Assembly (NCBI RefSeq): GCF_031583025.1 | Contig: NZ_CP134062.1 | Span: 5,677,234 to 5,741,233 of the forward strand | From: Mycobacterium sp. Z3061 | GTDB lineage: Bacteria; Actinomycetota; Actinomycetes; Mycobacteriales; Mycobacteriaceae | Reading direction: 5' to 3' | DNA: 64,000 bases | In this document: positions 9,622-17,690 of the stretch, one piece after another | Position numbering within the stretch: the first letter of the stretch is position 1 | How the letters are laid out: every line of letters begins with the position of its first letter | Program-made: the position numbers and the translations under genes | The notes under the pieces: generated by a model | Seen by the model: the letters and a program-made list of their open reading frames with translations, nothing else | Told to the model about the DNA's origin: nothing | Database searches by the model: none

Positions 9622-10713
9622 ATGGTCACGATCCGAGGACATTTCAGCTTGTCCCAGCACCTTTTCGCTCGCTCTGCCGCCGCAGTATCTGCGCGCGCAT
9701 CCCGGGAACGCTGGCCCCATCACCGCAACGAAGTCACCGAGATCATCCCGTTAGACGGGTTTGATGAACTCGATGACATGGAGCTGGCCGACCTCGACGA
9801 GTTGGATTTCGGCGAGTCCGAGTTCGCGTTCGACGACCTGCTGCTGCAGGCCCCGGAGCTCGACGACCTCGACGACACCGACGATCTGACGCCGATGTGG
9901 CTGGCGGCCCCGGCCACCGAGGTCCTGCCCCGCGTCTCCGTTGAGACAGCGCACGCGATCACCGAGGTCATCAACGTCACGCCCGTCCCGCGTCGCGGCG
10001 GCAGCCACCGCAAGCAGCCGACCAGTGCCGCCAAGGGACGTCTGCTGATCGGCGCGATGGCCGCCGGGGCGGCAGCCGCGGCGACCCACACCGCCGTCAG
10101 CCAGACCGACAACAACACCAAGATCGAGACGGTGCTCACCGCCAACGCCTCGACGCTCACCGGTGGGTCCGGTAACGCCGGCACCAGCACACCGCGAGGC
10201 GTGCAGGTCATCGCCGCCCAGCCGGCCAATGCGGCGCTGCACAACGAAGAACTCGCCCGCGGCGTGGCCTTCGCGCAGGAGCGCGCCCAGCGCGAGGCGC
10301 GTCTGCAGCAGCCGCTGTACGTCATGCCCACCAAGGGCATCTACACCTCGAACTTCGGCTACCGCTGGGGCGTCCTGCACGCCGGCATCGACCTGGCCAA
10401 CTCGATCGGGACCCCGATCTACGCGGTTTCCGATGGTGTCGTGATCGACGCGGGCCCCACCGCGGGCTACGGAGCGTGGGTCAAGCTGCTGCACGCCGAT
10501 GGCACCGTCACGCTGTACGGCCACGTGAACACCACACTGGTCGGCGTCGGCGAACGCGTGATGGCGGGCGACCAGATCGCCACCATGGGCAATCGGGGCA
10601 ACTCCACCGGCCCGCACCTGCACTTCGAGGTGCTGCTGAACGGCAGTGAGCGGATCGACCCGGTGCCGTGGCTGGCCAAGCGGGGATTGTCCGTCGGCAA
10701 CTACGCCGGCTGA
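9622..10713 (+). CDS. M23-family peptidoglycan endopeptidase (Rv0950c type)
   Basis: Protein of 363 residues from this ATG. The order is an acidic N-terminal region rich in Asp/Glu/Leu (residues about 40-100), a basic stretch, a hydrophobic segment [17 protein letters not shown] that can anchor it in the membrane, a helical linker ([21 protein letters not shown]), and a C-terminal M23/LytM domain. Zinc ligands are visible as HAGID (His 253, Asp 257) and HLHFEV (His 334). Family members cut peptidoglycan cross-bridges. In-frame ATGs at 9532 and 9550 would give longer proteins, but 9532 falls inside the CRP-like site, so 9622 is preferred; this start remains uncertain. It is divergent from sucC. 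Confidence 0.88.
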   Translation: MVTIRGHFSLSQHLFARSAAAVSARASRERWPHHRNEVTEIIPLDGFDELDDMELADLDELDFGESEFAFDDLLLQAPELDDLDDTDDLTPMWLAAPATEVLPRVSVETAHAITEVINVTPVPRRGGSHRKQPTSAAKGRLLIGAMAAGAAAAATHTAVSQTDNNTKIETVLTANASTLTGGSGNAGTSTPRGVQVIAAQPANAALHNEELARGVAFAQERAQREARLQQPLYVMPTKGIYTSNFGYRWGVLHAGIDLANSIGTPIYAVSDGVVIDAGPTAGYGAWVKLLHADGTVTLYGHVNTTLVGVGERVMAGDQIATMGNRGNSTGPHLHFEVLLNGSERIDPVPWLAKRGLSVGNYAG

Positions 10714-10716
10714 CCG

Positions 10717-11256
10717 GTGACCGGGCCGAACGATCCCCCTACCAGCGAGAGCCCGCCTGAGCCCACCGAGTCCCGGACCCGCATCATCCGGCGGGCCCCG
10801 ACCGGCCCGCTGCCCCCGATAGTCGCTCAGCCAACCACCCAAATCCCGCGTGGCACCGGCCTTCCGCCGCTGCCCGCTGTCCTCCGGCACGAGCCGAGTC
10901 CCCGGACGGCGATAGCCGCCAGCGCCGTCAGCATCGTCAGCGGATGGGCCACCTCGGTGGTGACCACCGATCTGATCGCCGGCTGGTGGCAGACCGACCG
11001 CCTGTTCTGCATCGCCGTCGGATTCCTGGCTCTGGTCTTCGCGCTCACCACGGTCTCGGGCGTCATCATGCTGCTGTTGCGCCGCCCGTTCGCCCGCTAC
11101 CTGATCGTGGCCGGGGCAGTTGTTGCGCTGTTGACCTACCTCGGGGTGTTCATCGCGGGAGCGCGGGTGGGATGGATCGTGCATGCGCTGCCGCTGCTGC
11201 CGATCGCCAGCTTGGTGCTGGCGCTGCTGCCGGACACCAGGCGCTGGGCCGAATAG
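10717..11256 (+). CDS. Proline-rich membrane protein, function unknown
   Basis: Protein of 179 residues starting with GTG three bases after the M23 peptidase stop, so it is probably translated from the same mRNA. Residues 1-60 are rich in Pro, Thr and Arg without hydrophobic segments. The rest has about four membrane helices, including AIAASAVSIVSGWATSVV, FCIAVGFLALVFALTTVSGVI, YLIVAGAVVALLTYLGVFIAG and IVHALPLLPIASLVLALL. No catalytic motif is seen. Coupling to the peptidase suggests an envelope role, but that is inference. Confidence 0.75.
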   Translation: MTGPNDPPTSESPPEPTESRTRIIRRAPTGPLPPIVAQPTTQIPRGTGLPPLPAVLRHEPSPRTAIAASAVSIVSGWATSVVTTDLIAGWWQTDRLFCIAVGFLALVFALTTVSGVIMLLLRRPFARYLIVAGAVVALLTYLGVFIAGARVGWIVHALPLLPIASLVLALLPDTRRWAE

Positions 11257-11266
11257 GACCCCTCGT

Positions 11267-11330
11267 GCGCCGAAAGTGAACTGAGGGTGGCGTTTTCGCG
11301 ATAGCGCCGCCCTGAGAGCACGCTCGGCGA
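11267..11330. terminator. Inverted repeat, family B, copy 1, between convergent genes
   Basis: Left arm GCGCCGAAAGTGAACTGAGG continues GTGGCG and right arm CGCCGCCCTGAG continues AGCACGCTCGGCGA; they pair imperfectly over about 26 bases around a TTTTCGCGATAG loop. It lies between the stops of the membrane protein gene and uvrD1. A close relative is at 53233-53296. Confidence 0.55.
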
Positions 11331-11337
11331 CGCCGAC

Positions 11338-13671
11338 TCAGAGCTTGCTGATCGGCGCGTGGTTGTGCATCAGTTTGACCCGCCCGGCACTCCCGAAGTC
11401 GATCAGCGACATCGCGGATTCGCCGACGCCGGAGACCTCCTCGACGCGCCCCAGTCCGTATTTGTCGTGGGTCACCCGATCACCCGGCTCCAGCACCACC
11501 AGTGGCCGCTTGCTCGCCCCGGAACGCGTGGGTGCCGACCGTGGGGTGCCGAAACGCCCGGCGCCGCTCACCGGCGCACTGAACGACGGCTTGGGCGCGA
11601 CCCGGCGCCAGTCGATGAGCTGCTGCGGAATCTCGCGCAGGAAGCGCGATTCCGGGTTCAGCATGGGCTGCCCCCAGGATGACCGGACGATGGCCCGGCT
11701 CACGTACAGCCGTTGCCGGGCGCGGGTGATGCCGACGTAAGCCAGGCGCCGTTCCTCGGACAGCTCCATCGGGTCGTCCAGCGCCCGCATGTGCGGGAAC
11801 ATGCCGTCCTCCCAGCCCGTCACGAACACCACCGGGAACTCCAGCCCCTTCGCGGTGTGCAGGGTCATCAGCGTGACCATTCCGGCGCCGTGCTCCGGTA
11901 TCTCATCGGAATCGGCGACCAGCGACACCCGCTCCAGGAACGCCGCCAGCACACCGGTGTCCGGGACATCCTCGTCCTCCGGCGCGTCTTCGGCCAGGGC
12001 GGCCGCGTTCGCCAGATCGGTGCTGAATTCGTGTGCGACGCTGACCAATTCGTTGAGGTTGTCCAGCCGCGCCAATTCCTGCGGATCGGTCGACGACTCC
12101 AGCTCGCGGCGGTAGCCGGTGCGTTCCAGCACCGCCTCGACCAACTCGCCCAGGTCGTCATCGAGATGCCCGCGCAACTCGTCGAGCAGTTCGACGAAAC
12201 CGGCAATGCACTTCTCGGCGCGGGTGTTGAGCATCGGCACCTTGCCCTCGGCGGCCGCCTGCAGGGCGTCGGCGAAGCTGGCGCCGGTGTTCTCGGCGTA
12301 CACCGCGACACACGCCTCGGCACGGTCGCCGATACCGCGGCGCGGGGTGTTGAGGATGCGCCGCATGCTGACCGCGTCGCCGGGGTTGTCCAGCACCCGC
12401 AGGTAAGCCACGATGTCCCGGATCTCCTTGCGCTCGTAAAAGCGCACGCCCCCAACGACTTTGTACGGGATGCCGGCGCGGATGAAGACCTCTTCCAGCG
12501 AGCGCGACGAGTTGTTGGTGCGGTAGAAGACGGCGACGTCGTTGTAGGTGATCTCGCCACGGTCGGCCAGCGCGTCGATCTCGTCGGCCACGAACCTGGC
12601 CTCGTCGTGCTCGTTGTCGGCGACGTACCCGACGATCAGTTCGCCTTCGCCCGCGTCGGTCCACAACCGCTTTTCGCGACGCCCGGAATTGCGGGCGATC
12701 ACCGAGTTGGCCGCCGACAGGATGTTCTGCGTCGAGCGGTAATTCTGTTCCAGCAGAATCGTTGTGGCGTCCGGATAGTCGCGTTCGAAGTCTTCGATGT
12801 TGCGGATCGTGGCGCCGCGGAAGGCGTAGATGGACTGGTCGGCGTCACCGACCACACACAACTCGGCCGGCGGCACCTCATCTTCCGCGTCGACAGAGCC
12901 GTGCCCGACCAGCTCCCGCACCAGCATGTACTGGGCGTGGTTGGTGTCCTGGTACTCGTCGACCAGCACATGGCGGAACCGGCGCCGGTAGTACTGGGCG
13001 ATGTCCGGAAAGGTCTGCAGCACCGCGACGGTCTCGCCGATCAGGTCGTCGAAGTCCAGCGCGTTGGCCGCCCGCAGCCGGCGCTGGTACTCGCCGAAGA
13101 CGGATGCGACGGTGCGGGCCAGGTCGTCGGACTCGTCGGTGAGGTTGGACACCGCCTGATGCGGGTCGATCAGCTCGTTCTTGAGGTTCGAGATGGCGTT
13201 GGCAAGCAGTCGCGGAGAGTAGCGCTTGATGTCGAGGCCCATGTCGCGGCCGATCATCTGCAACAGCCGCCGCGAATCGTCGGCGTCGTAGATGGAGAAA
13301 TTGGAGTTGAGCCCCTCGATCAGCGACGCCTGATTGCGCAGGATCCGCACGCAGGACGAGTGGAAGGTGGACACCCACATGTACCGGGCTCGGTCGCCGA
13401 CCAGACTGACCACCCGTTCGCGCATTTCGGCGGCGGCCTTGTTGGTGAAGGTGATGGCCAGGATCTGACCGACGCCGACGCCGCGTTCGGCGATCAGGTA
13501 GGCGATACGGCGGGTCAGCACCGCGGTCTTACCCGAACCTGCGCCGGCGACGATCAGCAGCGGCGAGCCTTCGTGCACCACCGCCTGGCGCTGTTGTGGG
13601 TTCAGCCCGTCCAGGAGTTCGTCGACCGCGCTGGGACGGGGGTACTTGGCTTGGGTTACGTGCACACTCAT
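11338..13671 (-). CDS. uvrD1: ATP-dependent DNA helicase UvrD1 (SF1A)
   Basis: Protein of 777 residues with the full UvrD/PcrA motif set: Q-motif LNPQQRQAV, Walker A GAGSGKT (residues 43-49), Walker B LVDEYQDTN, motif III GDADQSIYAFRGA, QNYRST, and VTLMTLHTAKGLEFPVVF near the C-terminal third. The last 50 residues (LEPGDRVTHDKYGLGRVEEV) form the Tudor-like domain known to contact RNA polymerase in PcrA/UvrD. In mycobacteria UvrD1 unwinds DNA in nucleotide excision repair and is stimulated by Ku. mku and ligD lie in this same window about 23 kb away. The ATG at 13671 is followed by MSVHVTQAKYPRPS. It is divergent from the chorismate mutase leader. Confidence 0.96.
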   Translation of the reverse strand: MSVHVTQAKYPRPSAVDELLDGLNPQQRQAVVHEGSPLLIVAGAGSGKTAVLTRRIAYLIAERGVGVGQILAITFTNKAAAEMRERVVSLVGDRARYMWVSTFHSSCVRILRNQASLIEGLNSNFSIYDADDSRRLLQMIGRDMGLDIKRYSPRLLANAISNLKNELIDPHQAVSNLTDESDDLARTVASVFGEYQRRLRAANALDFDDLIGETVAVLQTFPDIAQYYRRRFRHVLVDEYQDTNHAQYMLVRELVGHGSVDAEDEVPPAELCVVGDADQSIYAFRGATIRNIEDFERDYPDATTILLEQNYRSTQNILSAANSVIARNSGRREKRLWTDAGEGELIVGYVADNEHDEARFVADEIDALADRGEITYNDVAVFYRTNNSSRSLEEVFIRAGIPYKVVGGVRFYERKEIRDIVAYLRVLDNPGDAVSMRRILNTPRRGIGDRAEACVAVYAENTGASFADALQAAAEGKVPMLNTRAEKCIAGFVELLDELRGHLDDDLGELVEAVLERTGYRRELESSTDPQELARLDNLNELVSVAHEFSTDLANAAALAEDAPEDEDVPDTGVLAAFLERVSLVADSDEIPEHGAGMVTLMTLHTAKGLEFPVVFVTGWEDGMFPHMRALDDPMELSEERRLAYVGITRARQRLYVSRAIVRSSWGQPMLNPESRFLREIPQQLIDWRRVAPKPSFSAPVSGAGRFGTPRSAPTRSGASKRPLVVLEPGDRVTHDKYGLGRVEEVSGVGESAMSLIDFGSAGRVKLMHNHAPISKL

Positions 13672-13740
13672 GTCGGTCCAAACTTACCGCTGCCGGCTGA
13701 CAGTGCGCCGGTGGCTGTGCGGCAGTTCCATGCGAGGTTT

Positions 13741-13770
13741 TTGCGCACGTCCACCACTTGGTGGCACACT
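13741..13770 (+). promoter_or_regulatory. Putative promoter of the chorismate mutase leader transcript
   Basis: A -35-like TTGCGC and a -10-like CACACT are separated by 18 bases. The -10 keeps the A2 and T6 positions that matter most in mycobacterial promoters but lacks the leading T. Transcription would begin about seven bases after the -10, which is the GTG of the leader peptide at 13777, giving a leaderless message. Transcript start data are needed to confirm this. Confidence 0.4.
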
Positions 13771-13776
13771 CGGTGC

Positions 13777-13836
13777 GTGCTCAACACGCAGCCCCGATTT
13801 TTCTACGGGTACCGGCCAGCGGTGCCCGTGGTCTAG
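13777..13836 (+). CDS. Aromatic-rich leader peptide of a putative attenuator
   Basis: The 20-codon frame GTG...TAG encodes VLNTQPRFFYGYRPAVPVV. Four of five consecutive residues, Phe-Phe-Tyr-Gly-Tyr, are products of the pathway that the downstream gene, chorismate mutase, starts. This is the classic logic of a ribosome-stalling leader such as pheL. No Shine-Dalgarno sequence precedes the GTG, but the promoter-like element places the transcript start at the GTG, and leaderless translation is common in mycobacteria. The frame remains open further upstream and includes a Trp-Trp pair, so a longer leader is possible. Translation is inferred. Confidence 0.55.
   Translation: MLNTQPRFFYGYRPAVPVV
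13805..13829 (+). promoter_or_regulatory. Leader hairpin over the peptide codons
   Basis: ACGGGTACC (13805-13813) pairs with GGTGCCCGT (13821-13829) over nine positions with one G-U, leaving a 7-base loop. It begins inside the Phe/Tyr codon run, so a ribosome stalled there would prevent it from forming. Confidence 0.5.
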
Positions 13837-13847
13837 CTGCTTTCGCA

Positions 13848-13890
13848 GAGCCCCGTGGTCCGCTTCCGGATTCGGGGCTCGTTTCTTGTG
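13848..13890 (+). terminator. Intrinsic terminator in the chorismate mutase leader
   Basis: GAGCCCCG (13848-13855) pairs with CGGGGCTC (13873-13880); the apex contains a second small stem TCCG-CTTC-CGGA, and the hairpin is followed by the T-rich GTTTCTTGTG. It starts 11 bases after the leader stop codon and ends 60 bases before the chorismate mutase ATG. A second copy of the 5' arm core, AGCCCCGA at 13790-13797, could pair with TCGGGGCT at 13872-13879 and compete with the terminator. Confidence 0.6.
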
Positions 13891-13950
13891 TGAGGCCGAA
13901 ACCGGATGAGACCAGAACCACCACCTCACGAGAACGCGGAGATTGCAGAA

Positions 13951-14220
13951 ATGAACACAGAGACGATCGGCACAGATCAGCTCAGCATCGACGAGTTGCG
14001 CCAGGAGATCGACCGGCTGGACGCCGAGATCCTGGCCGCGGTCAAACGACGCGCCGAAGTGTCCCAGGCGATCGGCAAAGTCCGGATGGCCTCCGGCGGC
14101 ACCCGGCTGGTGCACAGCCGCGAGATGAAGGTGATCGAACGCTACAGCGAACTGGGTCCCGAGGGTAAAGACCTGGCGATGCTGCTGTTGCGTCTGGGCC
14201 GGGGACGACTCGGCCACTAG
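13951..14220 (+). CDS. Chorismate mutase, AroQ type (Rv0948c type)
   Basis: Protein of 89 residues from ATG 13951, preceded by GCGGAGATTGC as ribosome site. An ATG at 13906 would give 104 residues and keeps an N terminus (MRPEPPPHENAE) resembling the longer annotated Rv0948c. The all-helical AroQ pattern is clear: DELRQEIDRLDAEILAAVKRRAEVSQAIG, then TRLVHSREMKVIERYSELG, and the C-terminal LLRLGRGRLGH tail. It converts chorismate to prephenate, the first step specific to Phe and Tyr. In M. tuberculosis this small enzyme is weak alone and activated by the DAHP synthase AroG, with the C-terminal tail involved. The leader upstream suggests transcription attenuation by aromatic amino acids. Confidence 0.92.
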   Translation: MNTETIGTDQLSIDELRQEIDRLDAEILAAVKRRAEVSQAIGKVRMASGGTRLVHSREMKVIERYSELGPEGKDLAMLLLRLGRGRLGH

Positions 14221-14300
14221 GTGCGCGCGGCGCCCCCGCCATCGGTACCTGGTGGAGCGCACCACGACCAACCCCCGTCGCCCGGCACTAGGGTCGAAAT

Positions 14301-15962
14301 ATGACCTCCGAATCCATTCCCGACATCACCGGCACTGCGGCGTGGGACGCCCTGCGCAAGCATCACGATCAGATCGGAGCCACCCACCTTCGCGAACTCT
14401 TCGCCGACGACCCGAACCGCGGCCGCGACCTCACCCTCACCGTCGGTGATCTCTACATCGACTACAGCAAACATCGCGTCACGCGCGAGACGGTGCGGCT
14501 GCTGATCGACCTGGCCCGTGCGGCCAACCTGGAAGAGCGCCGTGACGCCATGTTCGCCGGGGCTCACATCAACACTTCCGAGGACCGCGCGGTGCTGCAC
14601 ACCGCGCTGCGACTGCCCCGCAACGCCGAGCTGACGGTCGACGGCCAGGACGTCGTCAAAGACGTGCACGAAGTACTCGACGCAATGGGTGACTTCACCG
14701 ATCGGTTGCGCAGCGGTGACTGGAAAGGCGCCACCGGCGAGCGCATCAAGACCGTGGTCAACATCGGGATCGGCGGGTCGGACCTGGGTCCGGTGATGGT
14801 CTACCAGGCGTTGCGTCACTACGCCGACGCAGGCATCTCCGCGCGCTTCGTCTCCAACGTGGACCCGGCCGACCTGGTCGCCACCCTGGCCGATTTAGAG
14901 CCTGCCACAACACTTTTCGTCATCGCGTCGAAGACGTTCTCCACCCTGGAGACGCTGACCAACGCAACCGCCGCGCGCCGCTGGCTGACCGACGCACTCG
15001 GCGACTCCGCGGTGGCCAAGCACTTCGTCGCCGTCTCCACCAACAAGCGACTGGTCGACGAATTCGGGATCAACACCGACAACATGTTCGGGTTCTGGGA
15101 CTGGGTCGGCGGGCGCTACTCGGTGGACTCGGCGATCGGGCTCTCGGTGATGGCCGTGATCGGCCGAGAGGCGTTCGCCGACTTCCTTTCCGGCTTCCAC
15201 ATCGTCGACGAGCATTTCCGGACCGCACCGCTCGAGTCGAATGCGCCTGCGCTGCTTGGTCTTATCGGCCTGTGGTACAACAACTTCTTCGACGCGCAAT
15301 CGCGCGCGGTGTTGCCGTACTCCAACGACCTGGCCCGCTTCGCCGCATATCTGCAACAGCTGACCATGGAATCCAACGGCAAGTCGACCCGGGCCGACGG
15401 TACGCCGGTTACCACCGATACTGGTGAAATCTATTGGGGCGAGCCGGGAACGAACGGCCAGCACGCGTTCTACCAGCTCCTGCACCAAGGCACGCGGCTG
15501 ATACCGGCGGACTTCATCGGCTTCAGCCAACCCCTTGACGACCTGCCGACCGCCGAGGGCACCGGCAGCATGCACGACCTGTTGATGAGCAACTTCTTCG
15601 CCCAGACCCAGGTGCTGGCCTTCGGCAAGACCGCCGAGGAGATCGCCGGCGAAGGCACCCCGGCCGACGTGGTGCCACACAAGGTGATGCCCGGAAACCG
15701 GCCGTCCACTTCAATTTTGGCCACGAGGCTAACGCCGTCGGTGCTGGGCCAACTGATCGCGCTCTACGAGCATCAGGTGTTCACCGAGGGCGTGGTGTGG
15801 GGCATCGACTCGTTCGACCAGTGGGGTGTGGAACTCGGCAAGACGCAGGCCAAGGCGCTGCTGCCGGTGATCACCAGCGACACTTCGCCGGAGAAGCAAT
15901 CGGACAGCTCGACCGATGCGCTGGTGCGCCACTACCGCGCCGAACGGGGCCGCGCCGGCTGA
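14301..15962 (+). CDS. pgi: Glucose-6-phosphate isomerase
   Basis: Protein of 553 residues, the length of mycobacterial Pgi. The sugar-phosphate isomerase signatures are visible: [20 protein letters not shown] near residue 153, the [17 protein letters not shown] phosphate loop, [13 protein letters not shown], and [18 protein letters not shown] near the C terminus. It interconverts glucose-6-phosphate and fructose-6-phosphate in the cytosol. The ATG is 80 bases after the chorismate mutase stop on the same strand, so read-through is possible. A family A hairpin follows the stop codon. Confidence 0.97.
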   Translation: MTSESIPDITGTAAWDALRKHHDQIGATHLRELFADDPNRGRDLTLTVGDLYIDYSKHRVTRETVRLLIDLARAANLEERRDAMFAGAHINTSEDRAVLHTALRLPRNAELTVDGQDVVKDVHEVLDAMGDFTDRLRSGDWKGATGERIKTVVNIGIGGSDLGPVMVYQALRHYADAGISARFVSNVDPADLVATLADLEPATTLFVIASKTFSTLETLTNATAARRWLTDALGDSAVAKHFVAVSTNKRLVDEFGINTDNMFGFWDWVGGRYSVDSAIGLSVMAVIGREAFADFLSGFHIVDEHFRTAPLESNAPALLGLIGLWYNNFFDAQSRAVLPYSNDLARFAAYLQQLTMESNGKSTRADGTPVTTDTGEIYWGEPGTNGQHAFYQLLHQGTRLIPADFIGFSQPLDDLPTAEGTGSMHDLLMSNFFAQTQVLAFGKTAEEIAGEGTPADVVPHKVMPGNRPSTSILATRLTPSVLGQLIALYEHQVFTEGVVWGIDSFDQWGVELGKTQAKALLPVITSDTSPEKQSDSSTDALVRHYRAERGRAG

Positions 15963-15972
15963 CTTTCCACGG

Positions 15973-16030
15973 CGAGCAGACGCAAAGTCCCCCGTTTCAC
16001 CGGCGTGTCGGGGGATTTTGCGTCTGCTCG
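15973..16030. terminator. Inverted repeat, family A, copy 3, between convergent genes
   Basis: Arms CGAGCAGACGCAAAGTCCCCC and GGGGGATTTTGCGTCTGCTCG pair over about 21 bases with few mismatches and a 16-base loop. It fills the gap between the pgi stop and the SDR stop and could terminate both genes. Confidence 0.7.
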
Positions 16031-16036
16031 GCGGGT

Positions 16037-16786
16037 TCAGGCGAAGCGCTTGGTCAGCGGCGGTGGCAGCACCCGCATCAGCTGAACCAGCGGCGCCCAC
16101 GGCCACCACGGCACAGCCGCGCGGCCAGGTTCGCGCTCGATGGCGGCGACGAGCTTCCTCACACCAGTTTCGTTGTCCACCATCAACATTGTGGTGCCCG
16201 ACTTGGCGGTCATCTCCGACTCGATGTAACCGGGCTCCATCACCGACACCTTGATGGGGCCTTTGGCGTATTCGGCGCGCAGCGATTCACCGAGCGAGCT
16301 CACGCCGGCTTTGCTTGCGGCGTAGGCGGCCTTGACACCGGGTACGCCCTTGTTGCCCAGCACCGAAGAGATGAGCACCAGATGACCGGATCCGCGCTGG
16401 TTGAACATTTCCAGCGCAGCTTCGATCTGCACCAGCGCCGCGATGAGATTGGTTTCCAGGGTCGCCTTGTTGGCCCATAACTTGCCGGAGCCGAGCCGCG
16501 CCCCCTTGCCGATGCCGGCGTTGACGATGATGCGGTCGATTCCGCCCAATTCGTCGCTCAACTCCCCGAACACTTTCGGCACCTGGTCATGGTCGTTGAC
16601 GTCGAGCTGAGCCACCGCGATCTTGATTGACGGATACTGTTGCGAGAGTTCAGCTTTCAGCTCTTCCAGGCGGTCGGTGCGGCGGGCGCAGAGCGCCAGG
16701 TCACGGCCCTGGGCGGCGAAGGCGCGGGCCATCCCGGCGCCCAGGCCGGAACTTGCTCCGGTGATGAGGATTTTCTGGCGGGTCAC
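16037..16786 (-). CDS. Short-chain dehydrogenase/reductase (Rv0945 type)
   Basis: Protein of 249 residues, classical SDR. The NAD(P)-binding TGASSGLGAGMA is at the N terminus, CARR after the second strand favours NADPH, IIVNAGIG is the central motif, and catalytic Ser (LISSV) and YAASK are present. The C-terminal 40 residues contain a hydrophobic WPWAPLVQLMRVLPPP segment, so it may associate with membranes or lipid substrates. Substrate is unknown. It is 16 bases downstream of the Fpg/Nei-type glycosylase gene on the same strand, so the two form an operon. Confidence 0.9.
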   Translation of the reverse strand: MTRQKILITGASSGLGAGMARAFAAQGRDLALCARRTDRLEELKAELSQQYPSIKIAVAQLDVNDHDQVPKVFGELSDELGGIDRIIVNAGIGKGARLGSGKLWANKATLETNLIAALVQIEAALEMFNQRGSGHLVLISSVLGNKGVPGVKAAYAASKAGVSSLGESLRAEYAKGPIKVSVMEPGYIESEMTAKSGTTMLMVDNETGVRKLVAAIEREPGRAAVPWWPWAPLVQLMRVLPPPLTKRFA

Positions 16787-16802
16787 CCAGGCAGCATATC
16801 TA

Positions 16803-17666
16803 TCACTTCAGCAGCCGCGACATGCGCCGGTCGGCCAGCACCTTACCGCCGGTCTGACACGTCGGGCAGTACTGAAAAGACTTGTCCGCGAACGACACTT
16901 CGCGCACGGTGTCCCCGCACACCGGGCACGGCAACCCGGTGCGGGCGTGCACCCGCAGCCCGGAGCGCTTTTCGCCTTTGAGCGTGGCCGCGCCCTGGCC
17001 TACCGATCGGCTCACCGCGTCGGTGAGGACGGAGATCATCGCGTCGTGCAGGGTAGAGAGCTGCTCGGCGGACAGTTTCGCGGCGGTGGCGAACGGCGAC
17101 AGACGCGCGACGTGCAGGATCTCGTCGCTGTAGGCGTTGCCGATGCCGGCGATCACCTTCTGGTCGGTGATGACGGTCTTGATCCGGCCGGTGTTGCCGG
17201 CCAGTACGCGGGCGAGATCGTCGGGGCCGAGTTCCAGCGCGTCCGGGCCCAGGGAGGCGATCTGCGGAACTTGCTGTGGGTCGTTGACCAGCCATACCGC
17301 CAGCCGTTTCTGGGTGCCGGCCTCGGTGAGGTCGAAGCCCGGCGCCTCGCCGGGTGTGCCCAGGTGCACGCGCAGGGCGATCGGTCCCTTGCCGGGCCGC
17401 AGCGGCGCCGCGGCCAGCTTGTCCGACCAGCGCAACCAGCCCGCGCGGGACAGGTGGGTGATCAGCCACAGATCGCCGGCCTGCAAGCCCAGATATTTGC
17501 CCCACCGGGCGGCGCCGACGACGGTCTGGCCGTGCAGGGCGTTGATCGGCGGGGCGAAGGTCTTGAGCACCGACAGCGCGGCGACGTCGGCGCGGCCGAC
17601 CGTCAGACCCACGGCGTGCCGGCGCAGGTGGTCGGCCAGCGCTTCGATCTCGGGGAGTTCGGGCAC
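16803..17666 (-). CDS. Fpg/Nei-family DNA glycosylase, full length
   Basis: Protein of 287 residues starting MPELPEIEALADHL; Pro2 and Glu3 are the catalytic residues of Fpg/Nei bifunctional glycosylases. The helix-two-turn-helix region (ITDQKVIAGIGNAYSDEIL) and the C-terminal zinc finger with CPVC and CPTC (Cys4) are intact. These enzymes excise oxidised bases and cleave the abasic site. As I recall, the M. tuberculosis equivalent Rv0944 is a short remnant, whereas this one looks complete. It is followed by an SDR gene on the same strand. Confidence 0.92.
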   Translation of the reverse strand: MPELPEIEALADHLRRHAVGLTVGRADVAALSVLKTFAPPINALHGQTVVGAARWGKYLGLQAGDLWLITHLSRAGWLRWSDKLAAAPLRPGKGPIALRVHLGTPGEAPGFDLTEAGTQKRLAVWLVNDPQQVPQIASLGPDALELGPDDLARVLAGNTGRIKTVITDQKVIAGIGNAYSDEILHVARLSPFATAAKLSAEQLSTLHDAMISVLTDAVSRSVGQGAATLKGEKRSGLRVHARTGLPCPVCGDTVREVSFADKSFQYCPTCQTGGKVLADRRMSRLLK

Positions 17667-17690
17667 GTGTTCAGTGTGCCGGACGTGGCG

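Noticed and set aside
11713-13776. 700-codon plus-strand frame across uvrD1
   Set aside because: Antisense shadow of uvrD1 with no recognisable domain; only its last 20 codons are of interest as the leader peptide.
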